The notes: generated by a model not told the origin, from the letters alone. Shown: positions 41,829-52,091, counted from the stretch's first letter. The stretch is 64,000 nucleotides of DNA from Micromonospora sp. M71_S20 (GCF_003664255.1 NZ_RCCV01000004.1:496001-560000); one strand, 5' to 3'. Translations and numbers: made by a program.

Positions 41829-42802
41829 GCACGAACCGGCCCCCCGCGTCCCCGGTGCCGGGGAGCGAATCACCCGACGTCGGCGTGCCCGGCGACGGCC
41901 TCACCGAGACCGTCCTCACCGAGGTGCCCACGGCGGCCATCGGTACGGGTGCCCCGGAGCCGGTCGCCGCCCCCGGCATCCTCAAGAGCATCGTGCGTCG
42001 CCCCACGACGATCGTGGCCGGTGCCTTCCTGCTCGTGCTGACCCTCATCGCGATCTTCGCACCGGCCCTGGCGCCGTACGACCCCGACGTGCAGGACCTG
42101 TTGCAGCGGCTCAAGCCGCCGAGTGCCGAGCACTGGCTGGGGACCGACGACTACGGCCGGGACGTGCTGAGCCGGCTCATCTTCGGGGCGCGGGTCTCGC
42201 TCTGGGCGGCGCTGCAGGCCGCGGCCGTCGCGCTCGTGCTCGGCCTGCCCCTCGGCATGATCGCGGGCTACCGCGGCGGCTGGGTCGACACGATCCTCAC
42301 CCGCGTCATGGACGCGCTCATGAGCGCTCCGTCGCTCGTGCTGGCCATCACCATCGTCGCCGTCCTCGGCTCCGGCATCACCAACGCGATGCTCGCCATC
42401 GGCCTGGTCATGGCACCGCGCTTCTTCCGGGTGGCCCGCGCCGGCACGATGGACGTGCGGCACGAGACCTACATCGAGGCCTCGATCGCCCTGGGCTGCA
42501 GCACCCTGCGTACCGCGGTGCGGCACGTGCTGCCCAACGTGCTGCCGCCGATCATCCTCGTCATCTCGGTGTCGTTGGGCAGCGCCGTCGCGGCCGAGGC
42601 GAGCCTGAGCTTCCTCGGGCTGGGCGTCACGGCCCCCACGGCCAGTTGGGGCTCGATGCTCTCGACGGCCTCGTCGAACATGCGTCTCGCGCCGTACCTC
42701 GTCTGGCCGCCCGGCGTGATGATCTTCCTCGCCGTCCTCGCCTTCACCTACGTCGGTGACGGTGTCCGTCGCGCCCTCGTGCGCACCCGGTCGGGCAACT
42801 GA
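41825..42802 (+). CDS. Peptide-type ABC transporter permease (DppC-like)
   Basis: A 325-residue permease with a long cytoplasmic N-terminal tail (about 55 residues rich in Pro, Gly, Thr). Transmembrane segments follow from IVAGAFLLVLTLIAIFAPALAPY, with HWLGTDDYGRDVLSRLIFGARVSL and the EAA loop EASIALGCSTLRTAVRHVLPNV. DppC/OppC family, forming the pore with the preceding permease. Confidence 0.92.
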   Translation: MSTNRPPASPVPGSESPDVGVPGDGLTETVLTEVPTAAIGTGAPEPVAAPGILKSIVRRPTTIVAGAFLLVLTLIAIFAPALAPYDPDVQDLLQRLKPPSAEHWLGTDDYGRDVLSRLIFGARVSLWAALQAAAVALVLGLPLGMIAGYRGGWVDTILTRVMDALMSAPSLVLAITIVAVLGSGITNAMLAIGLVMAPRFFRVARAGTMDVRHETYIEASIALGCSTLRTAVRHVLPNVLPPIILVISVSLGSAVAAEASLSFLGLGVTAPTASWGSMLSTASSNMRLAPYLVWPPGVMIFLAVLAFTYVGDGVRRALVRTRSGN

Positions 42803-42829
42803 CCGGCCCGGCCTCCACCAGGAGCTGAC

Positions 42830-43899
42830 ATGGCACGTGAAACGGCACCCGGCGTGATCGCCGGCACCAGGACCGACGCCGCCACCGGACCGGCGGCGGA
42901 CCTGCTGCGCGTGGAGAACCTCACCGTCGAGTTCCCCGCACCCTCCGGTGGGTGGCAGACGACCGTCCAGGACGTCTCGTTCTCCCTCAAGCCGGGAGCG
43001 TCGGTGGCTCTCGTCGGCGAGTCCGGATCGGGCAAGACGGTGACCTCGGTCGCGGTGATGGGTCTGACCGAGGCGACCGGCGGACGGATCGCCTCGGGCC
43101 GGATCGTCTTCGACGGCACGGACCTCACCGCGGGCAGCCAGAAGCAGTGGCGGAACCTGCGTGGCCCCGGTATGGGCATGATCTTCCAGCAGCCGATCCG
43201 CAGCCTGAACCCGGCCTACACCGTCGGGGACCAGATCGCGGAGTCGGTGCGCAGGCACCTGGGCATGAACCGCAGGCAGGCCCGGGCCCGCGCCGTCGAG
43301 ATGCTGGAGCTGGTGCAGATCCCGCGGGCGGCGCAGCGGGTCGACGAGTACCCGCACGCGTTCTCCGGCGGCATGTGCCAGCGCGTCATGATCGCGATGG
43401 TCATGGCGTGCAACCCGCGCCTGCTCATCGCCGACGAGCCGACGACGGCGCTCGACGTGACGGTGCAGGAGCGGATCCTCGAACTCCTGCGCGACCTGCA
43501 GGAGCAGACCGGTGTGGCGCTGCTGTTCGTCAGCCACGACCTCGCGGTGGTGGCCGAGCTGTGCCAGCAGGTCGTGGTCATGTATGCCGGCGAGGTGGCC
43601 GAGAACGCGCCCTCGGAGCAGATCTTCTTCAACCCGCGGCACCCCTACACCTCCGGCCTGATCGGGTCGATCCCGAGGCCGGGTCTGAGCACCGGCCGTC
43701 GGCTGCGCTCGATTCCCGGTGGCATCCCGGCCCCGGGCGCGTGGCCGCACGGGTGCCGGTTCAGCAGCCGGTGCGAGTTCGCCGAGCCGGGCCGGTGCGA
43801 CGTGACCCACCCCGGCATGGTCCGGGTCGACGGCGCCGCCGGGCACGACGCGCGGTGCGTACGCGTCGCGGAACTCTCCCTGGATGGAGTGACGGTCTG

Positions 43900-43900
<1 letters not shown>
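42830..43900 (+). CDS. Peptide-type ABC transporter ATPase (DppD-like)
   Basis: A 356-residue ATP-binding protein. Walker A GESGSGKT, signature FSGGMCQRVMIA, Walker B LLIADEPTTALD, switch His in SHDLAVV. The C-terminal oligopeptide-type extension has cysteines in HGCRFSSRCEFAEPGRC, as is usual for iron-sulfur-binding DppD proteins. It ends in TGATG overlap with the second ATPase. Confidence 0.93.
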
Positions 43901-44731
<831 letters not shown>

Positions 44732-44739
<8 letters not shown>

Positions 44740-46204
44740 CGCGACGGGACCGACCCGGACGCAACTGCTCGCGCGGTTCGCGACGACGACCCGCGACGAG
44801 GACGTCCCCGAGTCGGTGCGCGACTACGGCAAGCTCGTCGTGCTCGACTCGCTCGTCTGCGGTCTGGCGGCGGTGCGGTTGCGGCGCAGCCGCATGGTCC
44901 AGCGGGTCGCCGCCCGGTTCGGCGGCCCGGCCGAGGCGACGGTGTTCGGGCTGGGGCAGCGGGTCGCGGCGATCAACGCCGCGCACGCCAACGCGGACAT
45001 GATGAACGCGTTGGACGCGGACGACACCTTCTTCAACTCGGCGCACTTCGCGGTGTTCGGGGTCGCGGCAGGACTGGCCGAGGCCGAGCGGCTGCACGCC
45101 GACGGGGCGAGCCTGTTGCGCGCGAGCATCCTCGCCTTCGAGATCAACGCGCGGCTGAACCTGTCGACCTCGCTCATGGCCTTCGCCGACGGGCAGTTCC
45201 GCTGGTCGCCGCTGTCGTCGCACGGGTACGCCTCGATGGGCACCGCCGCGGCGTGTGCCGTCGTCGGCGGCTGGGAGCCGGAGCGCCTGACCCACGCGCT
45301 CGGCCTGGTCGCCTGGCTGGCCCCGCCGGCGAAGAACTCCTACATGGCCGAGCGGCGCTCGTTCAACGCGTTCAAGTACGGCCCGTACGGCGCGATCGCG
45401 CACGCCGGGATGCTCGGCGCGGCGCTCGCCGAGGAGGGCTACACCGGCGACCTGGACGTGCTGGACCGCACCCCGGGCTTCATCGAGGCGATGGGCTTCC
45501 TCGGCGGTGAGCGGCACGAGATGGTCGCCGGCCTGGGGTCGACGTGGTGGATCAGCGAGACGTCGCTCAAGCCGTACCCGACGTGCCGCTTCACCCACGC
45601 CGCGCTCGACGCGATCCGCGCGTTCCCGGGCACCCACGGGGTGCCGGTGTCGCAGATCGAGTCCATGGAGATCCGGCTGAGCCCGGCGGCCTACCGGACG
45701 TTGCAGTTCCGGGAGCCGGCCCCGCAGATCCCGGACACGCTCGTCGCGCCGCTGGACGGTGCCTTCAACATGCCGTACGCCGCGGCGCTGGCGCTGCTCG
45801 GGCACGCCCCGGGGCCGCAGTGGTACGACCCGCAGCGGCTGGCCGACCCCGAGGTGTGGGACCTGGCGCGGCGGATCACGACGGCGCCCGATCCGGTGCT
45901 CGACGCCGAGTGGGAGGCCGACCTCAGGGAGCACCCGGGTGGTCAGATCCGCCGGACGCGGGGCGCGCTGACGATCCGGGCCGGCGGCCGGGAGTACGTC
46001 GTCGAGTCGGACTTCGCCCAGGGCGACCCGTGGGACGCCGCGACGCGGGCGGACTGGGACTTCGTGGTCGGCAAGCTGGCCACGTTCTGCGACGGGATCC
46101 TCGACGCGGGCACGCAGGAGCAGCTCGTCGAGGTGGTCCGGGGCATCGAGGACGTCGCCGACGTCGCCGAGACGCTGTCACCGTTGCTGGCCGGCGCGCG
46201 ATGA
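44732..46204 (+). CDS. MmgE/PrpD-family protein
   Basis: A 490-residue member of the 2-methylcitrate dehydratase/cis-aconitate decarboxylase/iminodisuccinate epimerase fold: YGKLVVLDSLVCGLAAVR, INAAHANADMMNALDADDTFFNSAHF (the conserved helix with Asp residues), AKNSYMAERRSFNAFKYGPYGAIAHAG, and KPYPTCRFTHAALDAI. Bacterial PrpD dehydrates 2-methylcitrate in propionyl-CoA use. The GTG start overlaps the ATPase gene (GTGACTGA). No PrpB or PrpC gene is nearby, so a pathway-specific dehydratase, decarboxylase or isomerase is as likely as propionate use. Confidence 0.85.
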
Positions 46205-46731
46205 GCCGGGGGGACAGGATCGGTGCGCAGACGAGGTCGTTCGCCTCGTACGGCCGGTCATGGCTGATCGTCATCCGTGGGCCGCGCGGGATGGCGTTCG
46301 ACCGGTTCCTGGTGCGGCGGACCGGGTTCTCGCTCGTGTCGTTGCAGTACGCGCTGGCGGGCAGGTTCCCGTACCACCCCACGCTGCTGCTGACGACGGT
46401 GGGCCGTCGGTCCGGGCAACTGCGCGAGGCGGCGTTGCCGTACGTGCCGCACGGGCCGGACCTGGTGGTCGTCGGCTCCAAGGGGGGCGGCCCCACGGAC
46501 CCGGCCTGGGTGGTCAACGCGCGTCACCACGAACTCTGCTGGATCGTCCTGCGGCGCAGGACGATCGCGGTACGGGCGCGGGTGACCGACGGGGAGCGCG
46601 ACCCGGAGCTGTTCGCGCACGTCGTGGCGCACAAGCCGAACGTGGGACGCTACGCCGACCGGGCTGCGGGCTTCGGGCGGCAGATCCCGCTCGTCGTCCT
46701 GTCCGCCGTGTCGGGGGAGTCGCTCACCTAG
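46201..46731 (+). CDS. Deazaflavin (F420)-dependent nitroreductase-family protein
   Basis: A 176-residue split-beta-barrel protein of the Ddn/F420H2 quinone-reductase group: PYHPTLLLTTVGRRSGQLREAALPYV, LVVVGSKGGGPTDPAWVVNARHH and PVVLSAVSG-like end. GRRSG and the KGG-PxW segment are the F420 phosphate-binding motifs of the family. It overlaps the PrpD-family gene by ATGA and closes the 13-gene operon. A likely reductase of quinones or unsaturated ketones. Confidence 0.88.
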   Translation: MSRGDRIGAQTRSFASYGRSWLIVIRGPRGMAFDRFLVRRTGFSLVSLQYALAGRFPYHPTLLLTTVGRRSGQLREAALPYVPHGPDLVVVGSKGGGPTDPAWVVNARHHELCWIVLRRRTIAVRARVTDGERDPELFAHVVAHKPNVGRYADRAAGFGRQIPLVVLSAVSGESLT

Positions 46732-46754
46732 GAACTCCTGTCGCCGTGGCCCGC

Positions 46755-47708
46755 TCAGCCGGTGGTGAGGACGATCCGCCCGACGAAGTCGGAGGCCTCC
46801 AGCCGGTCGTGCGCGGCTGCGGCCTGCTCGAGCGGGTACGTGGCGGCGACCGCGGGGGCGGCGGCGACGGCCGAGAGGGTGAGGGCCTCGCGCAGCTGGC
46901 GGGCCACCGCCTCGGGCCCGGGCCGGCCGATGCCACGCAGCGTCCAGCCCTTGACCATGAGCCGACCCAGGTGCAGGTGGGCGTGGCTGTCGGCGGTGAC
47001 GCCGCAGGTGACCAGCCGCCCGCCGGGGGCGAGGACCTTGAGCACGTCGGACCACAGGGTGCCGCCGACCGACTCGACGACGACGTCGGCCTCGCCGCCG
47101 GGCAGGGCGGCACGCAGGGACCCGACGACGTCGGGGCGGTAGTGGTCCACGACGTCGAGGGCGCCGAGGGCGCGTACGGCGTCGGCCTTCGCCGGGGCGC
47201 TGGTGCCGACGACGCGCGCGCCCAGGTGGTGGGCGTACTGGACGGCGAAGGTGCCGACGGCGCCCGCGGCGGCGACGACGAGGACCCGGTCGCCGGGGCG
47301 CACGCCGGCGAGGTTGACGACCGCGTCGTAGGCGGTGCGTCCGGCGGTGGGCACCGCCGCGGCGTGGACGGCGTCGAGCCCGGCCGGCCGCGCAAAGCAG
47401 TGGGTGGCCGGGACGACGGCGAGCTCGGCGTGGGTGCCGGTGGTCAGCCCGACGACCGCGTCGCCGGGCGTGAGGCCGGTGACGCCGGGGCCGGTCCGCA
47501 CGACGGTGCCGGCGACGTCCCGGCCGAGGATCGCCGGCCCGGTGACCGCCATCCCGTGGGTGCCGCGACGGATGTAGGTGTCGACCCGGTCCAGACTCGC
47601 CGCCTGGACCCGCACGAGCACCTGACCGGGGCCGGGCGTCGGGGCCTCGAGCTGGCCGAGACGCAGGCTGTCGGGGGAGCCGGAGTCGACGACGTAGCTG
47701 GCCAGCAC
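46755..47708 (-). CDS. Quinone-oxidoreductase-like zinc-less MDR dehydrogenase
   Basis: A 317-residue medium-chain reductase: GPAILGRDVAGTVVRTGPGV, VPTAGRTAYDAV, the NADPH loop VVAAAGAVGTFAVQYAHHLGARVVG, VDVVVESVGG-type strand and FVGRIVLTTG at the end. It lacks the cysteine cluster of zinc alcohol dehydrogenases, so it acts as an NADPH-dependent enoyl or quinone reductase. The GTG start has GAGAGGAA upstream. Second gene of a two-gene operon behind the fused hydratase. Confidence 0.85.
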   Translation of the reverse strand: MLASYVVDSGSPDSLRLGQLEAPTPGPGQVLVRVQAASLDRVDTYIRRGTHGMAVTGPAILGRDVAGTVVRTGPGVTGLTPGDAVVGLTTGTHAELAVVPATHCFARPAGLDAVHAAAVPTAGRTAYDAVVNLAGVRPGDRVLVVAAAGAVGTFAVQYAHHLGARVVGTSAPAKADAVRALGALDVVDHYRPDVVGSLRAALPGGEADVVVESVGGTLWSDVLKVLAPGGRLVTCGVTADSHAHLHLGRLMVKGWTLRGIGRPGPEAVARQLREALTLSAVAAAPAVAATYPLEQAAAAHDRLEASDFVGRIVLTTG

Positions 47709-47718
47709 GGGGTTCCTC

Positions 47719-48984
47719 TCAGGGCAGGGCGAGGGTGGCGGAGGCGATGACGTGGTCGCCGAGGCTGTTGGTGCCGCGGACGTCGACGGTGACGTGCGTT
47801 CCCCCGGTGGCCCCGGGCGCCGGCGCCAGGCCGGTGACGACACCGTCGAGGGTGAAGGTGTCGCCGGGGTGGTTCTGCGCGGCGAGGCGGGTGCGGAAGT
47901 CGACGACGCGGGCCTCCGGTCCGGCCCAGTCGGTGAGGTAGCAGTTGACCAGCGCGCTCGAGCCGAGGATGTTCATGTAGACGTCGCGGGCGCCCCGCTC
48001 GAGGGCCGCGTCGCGGTCGAGGTGCACGTCGTTGAAGTCGAAGGTCGCGGTCGCCAGCGCCGCGATGGACAGCTGGGTGACGGGGACCGGCCAGGGGGCG
48101 AGGCGTTGACCGGTGCTCACCTCGGCCCCGGTGCGGGTGCTCGTGCGGCGTACGGGTCGCGGGGCGGTGAGGACCGGCAGGGTCTGGCCGTCGCGGGTGC
48201 GCCGGTGGGCCACGACGACCGGCATGCCGTCGTACACGAGGTCGGGGCGCAGGTCCACGACGTCGCCGCTGAGGTGGGTCCCGTCGGCGAGCTCGGCGGT
48301 GCCGACGAGGTAGGGGCGCTCGTCGAGGGGGTCGGCGGCGTAGCCGGGTTGCAGGTGCGCGGTCAGGGTGCCGGTGGCGCCGGCGGGCGGCAGGTCGGCC
48401 GGGGCGGCACCGGCCGGGCGCACCGGCCGGGCGAGGCGGTCCCCGGGCGTCGCCGGGACCTTGGCCCGGGTCGCCGGGTTCCAGCGGAGCATCCGCAGGA
48501 CGACGCGTCCGACCGGTTCGCCGTCGAGGGTGCGGTAGTCGCTGACGAGGTCGACGAAGTGGCCCCGGCCGAGGCGGGTGGACTTCTCCGGGGAGACCGC
48601 GCCGATGGAGGGAAACTGCGCGAGGTGGTCGCCGGGACGCAGCGGGCGCACGTAGGTGTGCTCGGTCTGCACCGCGGCCACCGAGGTGAAGCCGCGCTCG
48701 GCGAGGACCTCGTTGACCCGGTCGAGGCTCTCGGCGTGGCGGTGGCTGCGGCGGTTGCCCGGCAGGGTCCACATGTTCAGCGAGGTCGCCGGGGCCACGA
48801 TGCCGCCCCAGGCGGAGCGGTCGGCCCACTGCGCGTCCTGATAGGCGGGGTTCTCGTCGCCGACGGCGTCGCACCAGATGCGGATGGCTGCCTCGGTGAC
48901 CGGGTCCTTGGCCCGGCGCGGCGGGTCGGTGAGGCCGATCAGGGCGTCGAGCCGGGCACGGAAGTCCGCGTCGCTGGCGGTCAT
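47719..48984 (-). CDS. Fused ChsH2-DUF35-ChsH1-type hydratase
   Basis: A 421-residue protein that looks like the two hydratase subunits joined. Residues about 1-170 are a MaoC_N hotdog (CDAVGDENPAYQDAQWA, LGRGHFVDLVSDYRTLDGE). Residues about 205-285 match the OB part of DUF35 (GTLTAHLQPGY, RPYLVGTAELADGTHL, DGMPVVVAHR) but the zinc-ribbon cysteines are absent. Residues about 305-420 are a ChsH1-like hotdog (FDFNDVHLDRDAALERGARDVYMN, VNCYLTDWAGPEARV). It parallels the separate subunits at 35280 and 37429. GAAGGAG precedes the ATG, and operator 4 lies 27 bp upstream. Confidence 0.85.
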   Translation of the reverse strand: MTASDADFRARLDALIGLTDPPRRAKDPVTEAAIRIWCDAVGDENPAYQDAQWADRSAWGGIVAPATSLNMWTLPGNRRSHRHAESLDRVNEVLAERGFTSVAAVQTEHTYVRPLRPGDHLAQFPSIGAVSPEKSTRLGRGHFVDLVSDYRTLDGEPVGRVVLRMLRWNPATRAKVPATPGDRLARPVRPAGAAPADLPPAGATGTLTAHLQPGYAADPLDERPYLVGTAELADGTHLSGDVVDLRPDLVYDGMPVVVAHRRTRDGQTLPVLTAPRPVRRTSTRTGAEVSTGQRLAPWPVPVTQLSIAALATATFDFNDVHLDRDAALERGARDVYMNILGSSALVNCYLTDWAGPEARVVDFRTRLAAQNHPGDTFTLDGVVTGLAPAPGATGGTHVTVDVRGTNSLGDHVIASATLALP

Positions 48985-49010
48985 GGGACTCCTTCGCGGA
49001 CAACGTCATC

Positions 49011-49028
49011 AACCAAGCGCTTGCTTGA
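49011..49028 (+). promoter_or_regulatory. KstR2-like operator 4
   Basis: AACCAAGCGCTTGCTTGA, identical over 18 bp to operator 1. It sits between the divergent hydratase (minus) and hypothetical-protein (plus) operons, 27 and 62 bp from their starts, so one site can serve both. Confidence 0.88.
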
Positions 49029-49090
49029 CGGTAATGGTGGCGCGCCCCTAGGGTCAAGGGTCAGCGCCCCGCCCGTGGAGAGGGCCGTAG

Positions 49091-49891
49091 ATGATCCCGA
49101 GCACCCCGGAGACCGCCACCCGCGCCTTCTTCTCGTTCCCGAAGGTGACCGACCCCGCCCGCCATCGCGACTACAACGCGTGGCACCAGCTCGACCACCG
49201 CCCCGAGAACCTCGCCCTGCCCGGCGTCGTCCACGGCGACCGTTGGGTGCGTACCCCCGCGTGCGAGCGGCTCGGCAGCTACCCCGACCTCGCCCTCGCC
49301 GGCAGCCAGTACCTGGCGATGTACTGGTTCGCCGAGCCGGCCGCCGACTCGATCGGCGAGTGGAAGGACCTCGGCGACCGGGCGATCCATCAGGGCCGGC
49401 GTCCGGAGCTGGCCTGGACCGAACGGCCGATGACCCGGATGTTCCGCCCCGTCCAGGGCTACGTGGCCCGCCGGGCTCTCGTCACCCTCGCCGCGCTGCC
49501 GTTCCGGCCCCACCGCGGGGTGCACGTCGAGGTGAGCCGCGTCGAGGCCTCCCTGCGCCCCGAGGTGGCCGACCTGTCCCGGTTCGAGCACGAGACCCAG
49601 GTGCCCGACCTGCTCGCGCGCGACGGCGTTGCGGGCGTGTGGACCTTCCGTAGCGCCCCGAGCCGCAGCAACCCCGACGGACCGGTCGCGCGGATCCGTC
49701 TCACCTACCTCGAGGCCGACCCGGTCGAGTTCGCGCGGGCCCTGGCCGCGAACCCGCTGCCGGCCCCGCCCGCAGCGCTCGCCGACACGGCCACGCCGCT
49801 GCTCACCGGGCCCATGGCCACCATCACCCCCTGGGAGTGGGACTGGTTCGACGAGCCCGCCGCCGCGTCGGGCAGCGGGGCGGCGGCATGA
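49091..49891 (+). CDS. Conserved hypothetical, EthD/dimeric alpha-beta-barrel-like
   Basis: A 266-residue soluble protein I do not recognise by name. Residues 8-100 (RAFFSFPKVTDPARHRDYNA, WHQLDHRPENLALPGVV) resemble the start of EthD-like ferredoxin-fold domains. The second half (RRALVTLAALPF, RGVHVEVSRVEA, ARIRLTYLEADPVEFARAL) could be a repeat of the same fold. There is no signal or membrane segment. It lies 62 bp from operator 4 and overlaps an SDR by ATGA, so it belongs to the regulon. It may be a small-molecule-binding or heme-free monooxygenase-like protein; not certain. Confidence 0.6.
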   Translation: MIPSTPETATRAFFSFPKVTDPARHRDYNAWHQLDHRPENLALPGVVHGDRWVRTPACERLGSYPDLALAGSQYLAMYWFAEPAADSIGEWKDLGDRAIHQGRRPELAWTERPMTRMFRPVQGYVARRALVTLAALPFRPHRGVHVEVSRVEASLRPEVADLSRFEHETQVPDLLARDGVAGVWTFRSAPSRSNPDGPVARIRLTYLEADPVEFARALAANPLPAPPAALADTATPLLTGPMATITPWEWDWFDEPAAASGSGAAA

Positions 49892-50703
49892 GCGAGGCCA
49901 CCGGCGTGACCGGCCTGCGCGAGCGCTACGGGCCCTGGGCCCTGGTCGTCGGCGGTTCCGAGGGGGTCGGCGCCGCGTTCGCCGAGCAGCTGGCCCGGGC
50001 CGGCCTCGGCATCGTGCTCGTCGCCCGCAAGCCCGAGGCCCTGAAGGAGGTCGCCGGCCGGGTCCGGGCCCACGGGGCCCCGTGCCGCGTGCTCGCACTG
50101 GACCTGCTCGACGCGGACACGACCGCCCGGATCGTCGAGGCCGTCGCCGACCTCGACCTCGGCCTGCTCGTCCTCAACGCCGGCGCGAACACCTACCGCA
50201 GCCGCTTCGTCGAGGCGGACCTCGCCCGGGTCCGGGCCGTCATCGACCTCAACGTCACCCGCCCGCTCGAACTCTGCCGGGAGCTCGGTGCCCGGCTCGC
50301 CGCACGCGGCCGCGGCGGCATCCTCGTCGTCGGCTCCTCGGCCGGCTACCTCGGCCACGCCGACATCGGCGTCTACGCCGCGGCCAAGGCCTTCGCCCGG
50401 ATCTTCACCGAGGGGCTGTGGCTCGAACTCGGGCAGGTCGGCGTCGACGTCCTGCACCTCGTGCTCGGGCTCACGGCCACTCCCGCCATGGAGCGGGCCG
50501 GCCTCGACCTGACCGAGGCGGCCGACCCGGCCGACGTCGCCGCCCAGGGACTGGCAGCCCTGGGTGCGGGCCCGGTACACGTCGTGCGCCAGCAGGTCGA
50601 GGTCGCCGCGCGGCGCTCCGGCCCGGACCGGGCCGCCCTCGTCGCCGGCAACCAGGGCGGGATGCACGCGATGCTCGGCGGGTCGCGCCCCGGCCCGGGC
50701 TGA
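49888..50703 (+). CDS. SDR-family oxidoreductase
   Basis: A 271-residue classical SDR. Cofactor loop VVGGSEGVGAAFA, LVLNAGAN in place of NNAG, a Ser in VVGSSAGYLG, active site YAAAKAF (YxxxK intact), LVLGLTATPAM. This group includes 3-ketoacyl reductases and steroid dehydrogenases of the DltE type. It overlaps the preceding hypothetical gene. A hairpin covers its stop codon. Confidence 0.85.
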   Translation: MSEATGVTGLRERYGPWALVVGGSEGVGAAFAEQLARAGLGIVLVARKPEALKEVAGRVRAHGAPCRVLALDLLDADTTARIVEAVADLDLGLLVLNAGANTYRSRFVEADLARVRAVIDLNVTRPLELCRELGARLAARGRGGILVVGSSAGYLGHADIGVYAAAKAFARIFTEGLWLELGQVGVDVLHLVLGLTATPAMERAGLDLTEAADPADVAAQGLAALGAGPVHVVRQQVEVAARRSGPDRAALVAGNQGGMHAMLGGSRPGPG

Positions 50704-50716
50704 CGGCCCGGGCCGG
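50690..50716. terminator. Bidirectional hairpin over the SDR stop codon
   Basis: CCGGCCCGGGC (50690-50700) and GCCCGGGCCGG (50706-50716) form a perfect 11-bp stem with a 5-nt loop. It lies between convergent genes only 16 bp apart and includes the TGA of the upstream gene. Confidence 0.75.
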
Positions 50717-50719
50717 TGG

Positions 50720-51277
50720 CTAGGCCCCCGGGCCGTCGGGCGGCCACGGGCGGTTGACCGGGTCGGACCCGTCGCGGGCTCCGCGCAGCGAGGCCTCGGG
50801 GATCGGCCACTGTCCGGCGAGGTCGTCGACCCGCTGCCACTCCGAGACGGTGAGACGTTCCCGCACCCGCCACTCACCCGCGCGCCGGGTGACGAGGTCG
50901 ACGTAGCGGAACCCGCTGACGATGTTGCCGCGCGGCGGCTCGGACGTGCTGCGCTGGAACGCGATGCCGTACGTCTCGGCCCGGGCCCGGTCCGGGTCGG
51001 CCGGGTCGAGCTCGACCAGGACGTTCGTCAGGTAGTGCATCGTCATGGTGCGCCGCGACACGAGCGCGAAGACCACGTCCAGCGTCGTGTCCCGGTCGGC
51101 CACGGTGCCGCCGAGGGTGATCCGGGCGTCCGGGTGGAAGGCGCTCGCGGCGAGCTCCCGGTCCATCCGGTCGACCCCGCGCGCGTAGCGCAGCAGGGCC
51201 TGCTCGATGGCCCGCTCGGCGAGCAGCACGTCCAGCCCGACCGGGCCGGACGGGAAGGACCAGGGTTGTTCAGACAC
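50720..51277 (-). CDS. SnoaL/NTF2-like protein
   Basis: A 185-residue NTF2-fold protein. The GTG start overlaps the SDR stop by 8 nt. Helix AERAIEQALLRYARGVDRMDRELAASAFHPDA, then ITLGGTVADRDTTLDVVFALV, TMHYLTNVLVEL, and GEWRVRERLTVSEWQRVDD. The SnoaL_4-type helix with Tyr and Asp matches hydratase/isomerase-like members. Last gene of a three-gene minus operon with an SDR and an MFS transporter. Third SnoaL-like protein of the region. Confidence 0.8.
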   Translation of the reverse strand: MSEQPWSFPSGPVGLDVLLAERAIEQALLRYARGVDRMDRELAASAFHPDARITLGGTVADRDTTLDVVFALVSRRTMTMHYLTNVLVELDPADPDRARAETYGIAFQRSTSEPPRGNIVSGFRYVDLVTRRAGEWRVRERLTVSEWQRVDDLAGQWPIPEASLRGARDGSDPVNRPWPPDGPGA

Positions 51278-52091
51278 CGAAGCCGCCGTCGACGTCGAGC
51301 TTCTGCCCGGTGACGAAGTCGGCCCGGTCGCTGGCCAGGAAGCAGGCGGCCTCGGCGACGTCGAGGGCGTCACCGAAACGCCGCAGCGGGGTCGAGGACC
51401 GGGCGACGGCCAGGGCGCGTTCGTCGAGGTCTCCCGAGGCGATGAGCCGCTCGGCCATCCCGTCGGTGAGCATGCCCGGCCCGACGCAGTTGAACCGGAT
51501 GCCGAAGCGGCCCTCCTCGTTGGCGAAGGCCCGTACGAGCGCCTCGACCGCCGCCTTCGGTGCGCAGGAGAGGCCGTCCCGGACGGGGTAGCGCGCCGTC
51601 GCCGCGGTCGTGATCGCCACGACGTTGCCGCGGCTCTCCCGCAGGGCCGGCAGGCAGGCCGACACCAGGGTGAAGAAGGCGGTCGTGTCGTTGGCCACCT
51701 GCGTGGCGAACTGCCCGGGGCTCACCGTCGACAGGTGCCGCATGGGCACGTGCGGCCCGGCCGCGTGCACGATCGTGTGCAGCGGACCGTGGCTTCCGGC
51801 GAGCTCGGTCACGAGCGCGGCGGTGGCCTCGGCGTCGGTGAGGTCGAGGCGGTGCGCCGAGTGCGTGCCGGACGCGACGGGCGGCAGTGCGTCGAGCACC
51901 TGCCGGGCCGCCTCGGCGTTGCCGCGGTAGGTGATCGCCACCGCCGACCCCCGGCGGGCCAGCTCGCGGGCGATGACCCGGCCGATGCCGCCGCTGCCGC
52001 CGGTGACGAGCGCGACACCGGTGCGGTGGGCGAAGTCGGCGGGCACGGGCAGCGCCGCCGCGGGTGTGGTCGGGGGAGACTGATCGGTCAC
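51270..52091 (-). CDS. SDR-family protein with altered active site
   Basis: A 273-residue SDR. Cofactor loop VTGGSGGIGRVIA and C-terminal VTGQKLDVDGGFG are normal, but the active-site stretch is LSCAPKAAV: the lysine is kept while the tyrosine position of YxxxK is serine, and the upstream catalytic Ser is in an AITTAATARY setting. HAAGPHV replaces NNAG. Enoyl-reductase-like SDRs tolerate such changes; a non-catalytic role is possible. The GTG at 52091 with AGGAG 6 nt upstream is preferred to a TTG at 52121. Confidence 0.8.
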   Translation of the reverse strand: MTDQSPPTTPAAALPVPADFAHRTGVALVTGGSGGIGRVIARELARRGSAVAITYRGNAEAARQVLDALPPVASGTHSAHRLDLTDAEATAALVTELAGSHGPLHTIVHAAGPHVPMRHLSTVSPGQFATQVANDTTAFFTLVSACLPALRESRGNVVAITTAATARYPVRDGLSCAPKAAVEALVRAFANEEGRFGIRFNCVGPGMLTDGMAERLIASGDLDERALAVARSSTPLRRFGDALDVAEAACFLASDRADFVTGQKLDVDGGFGV

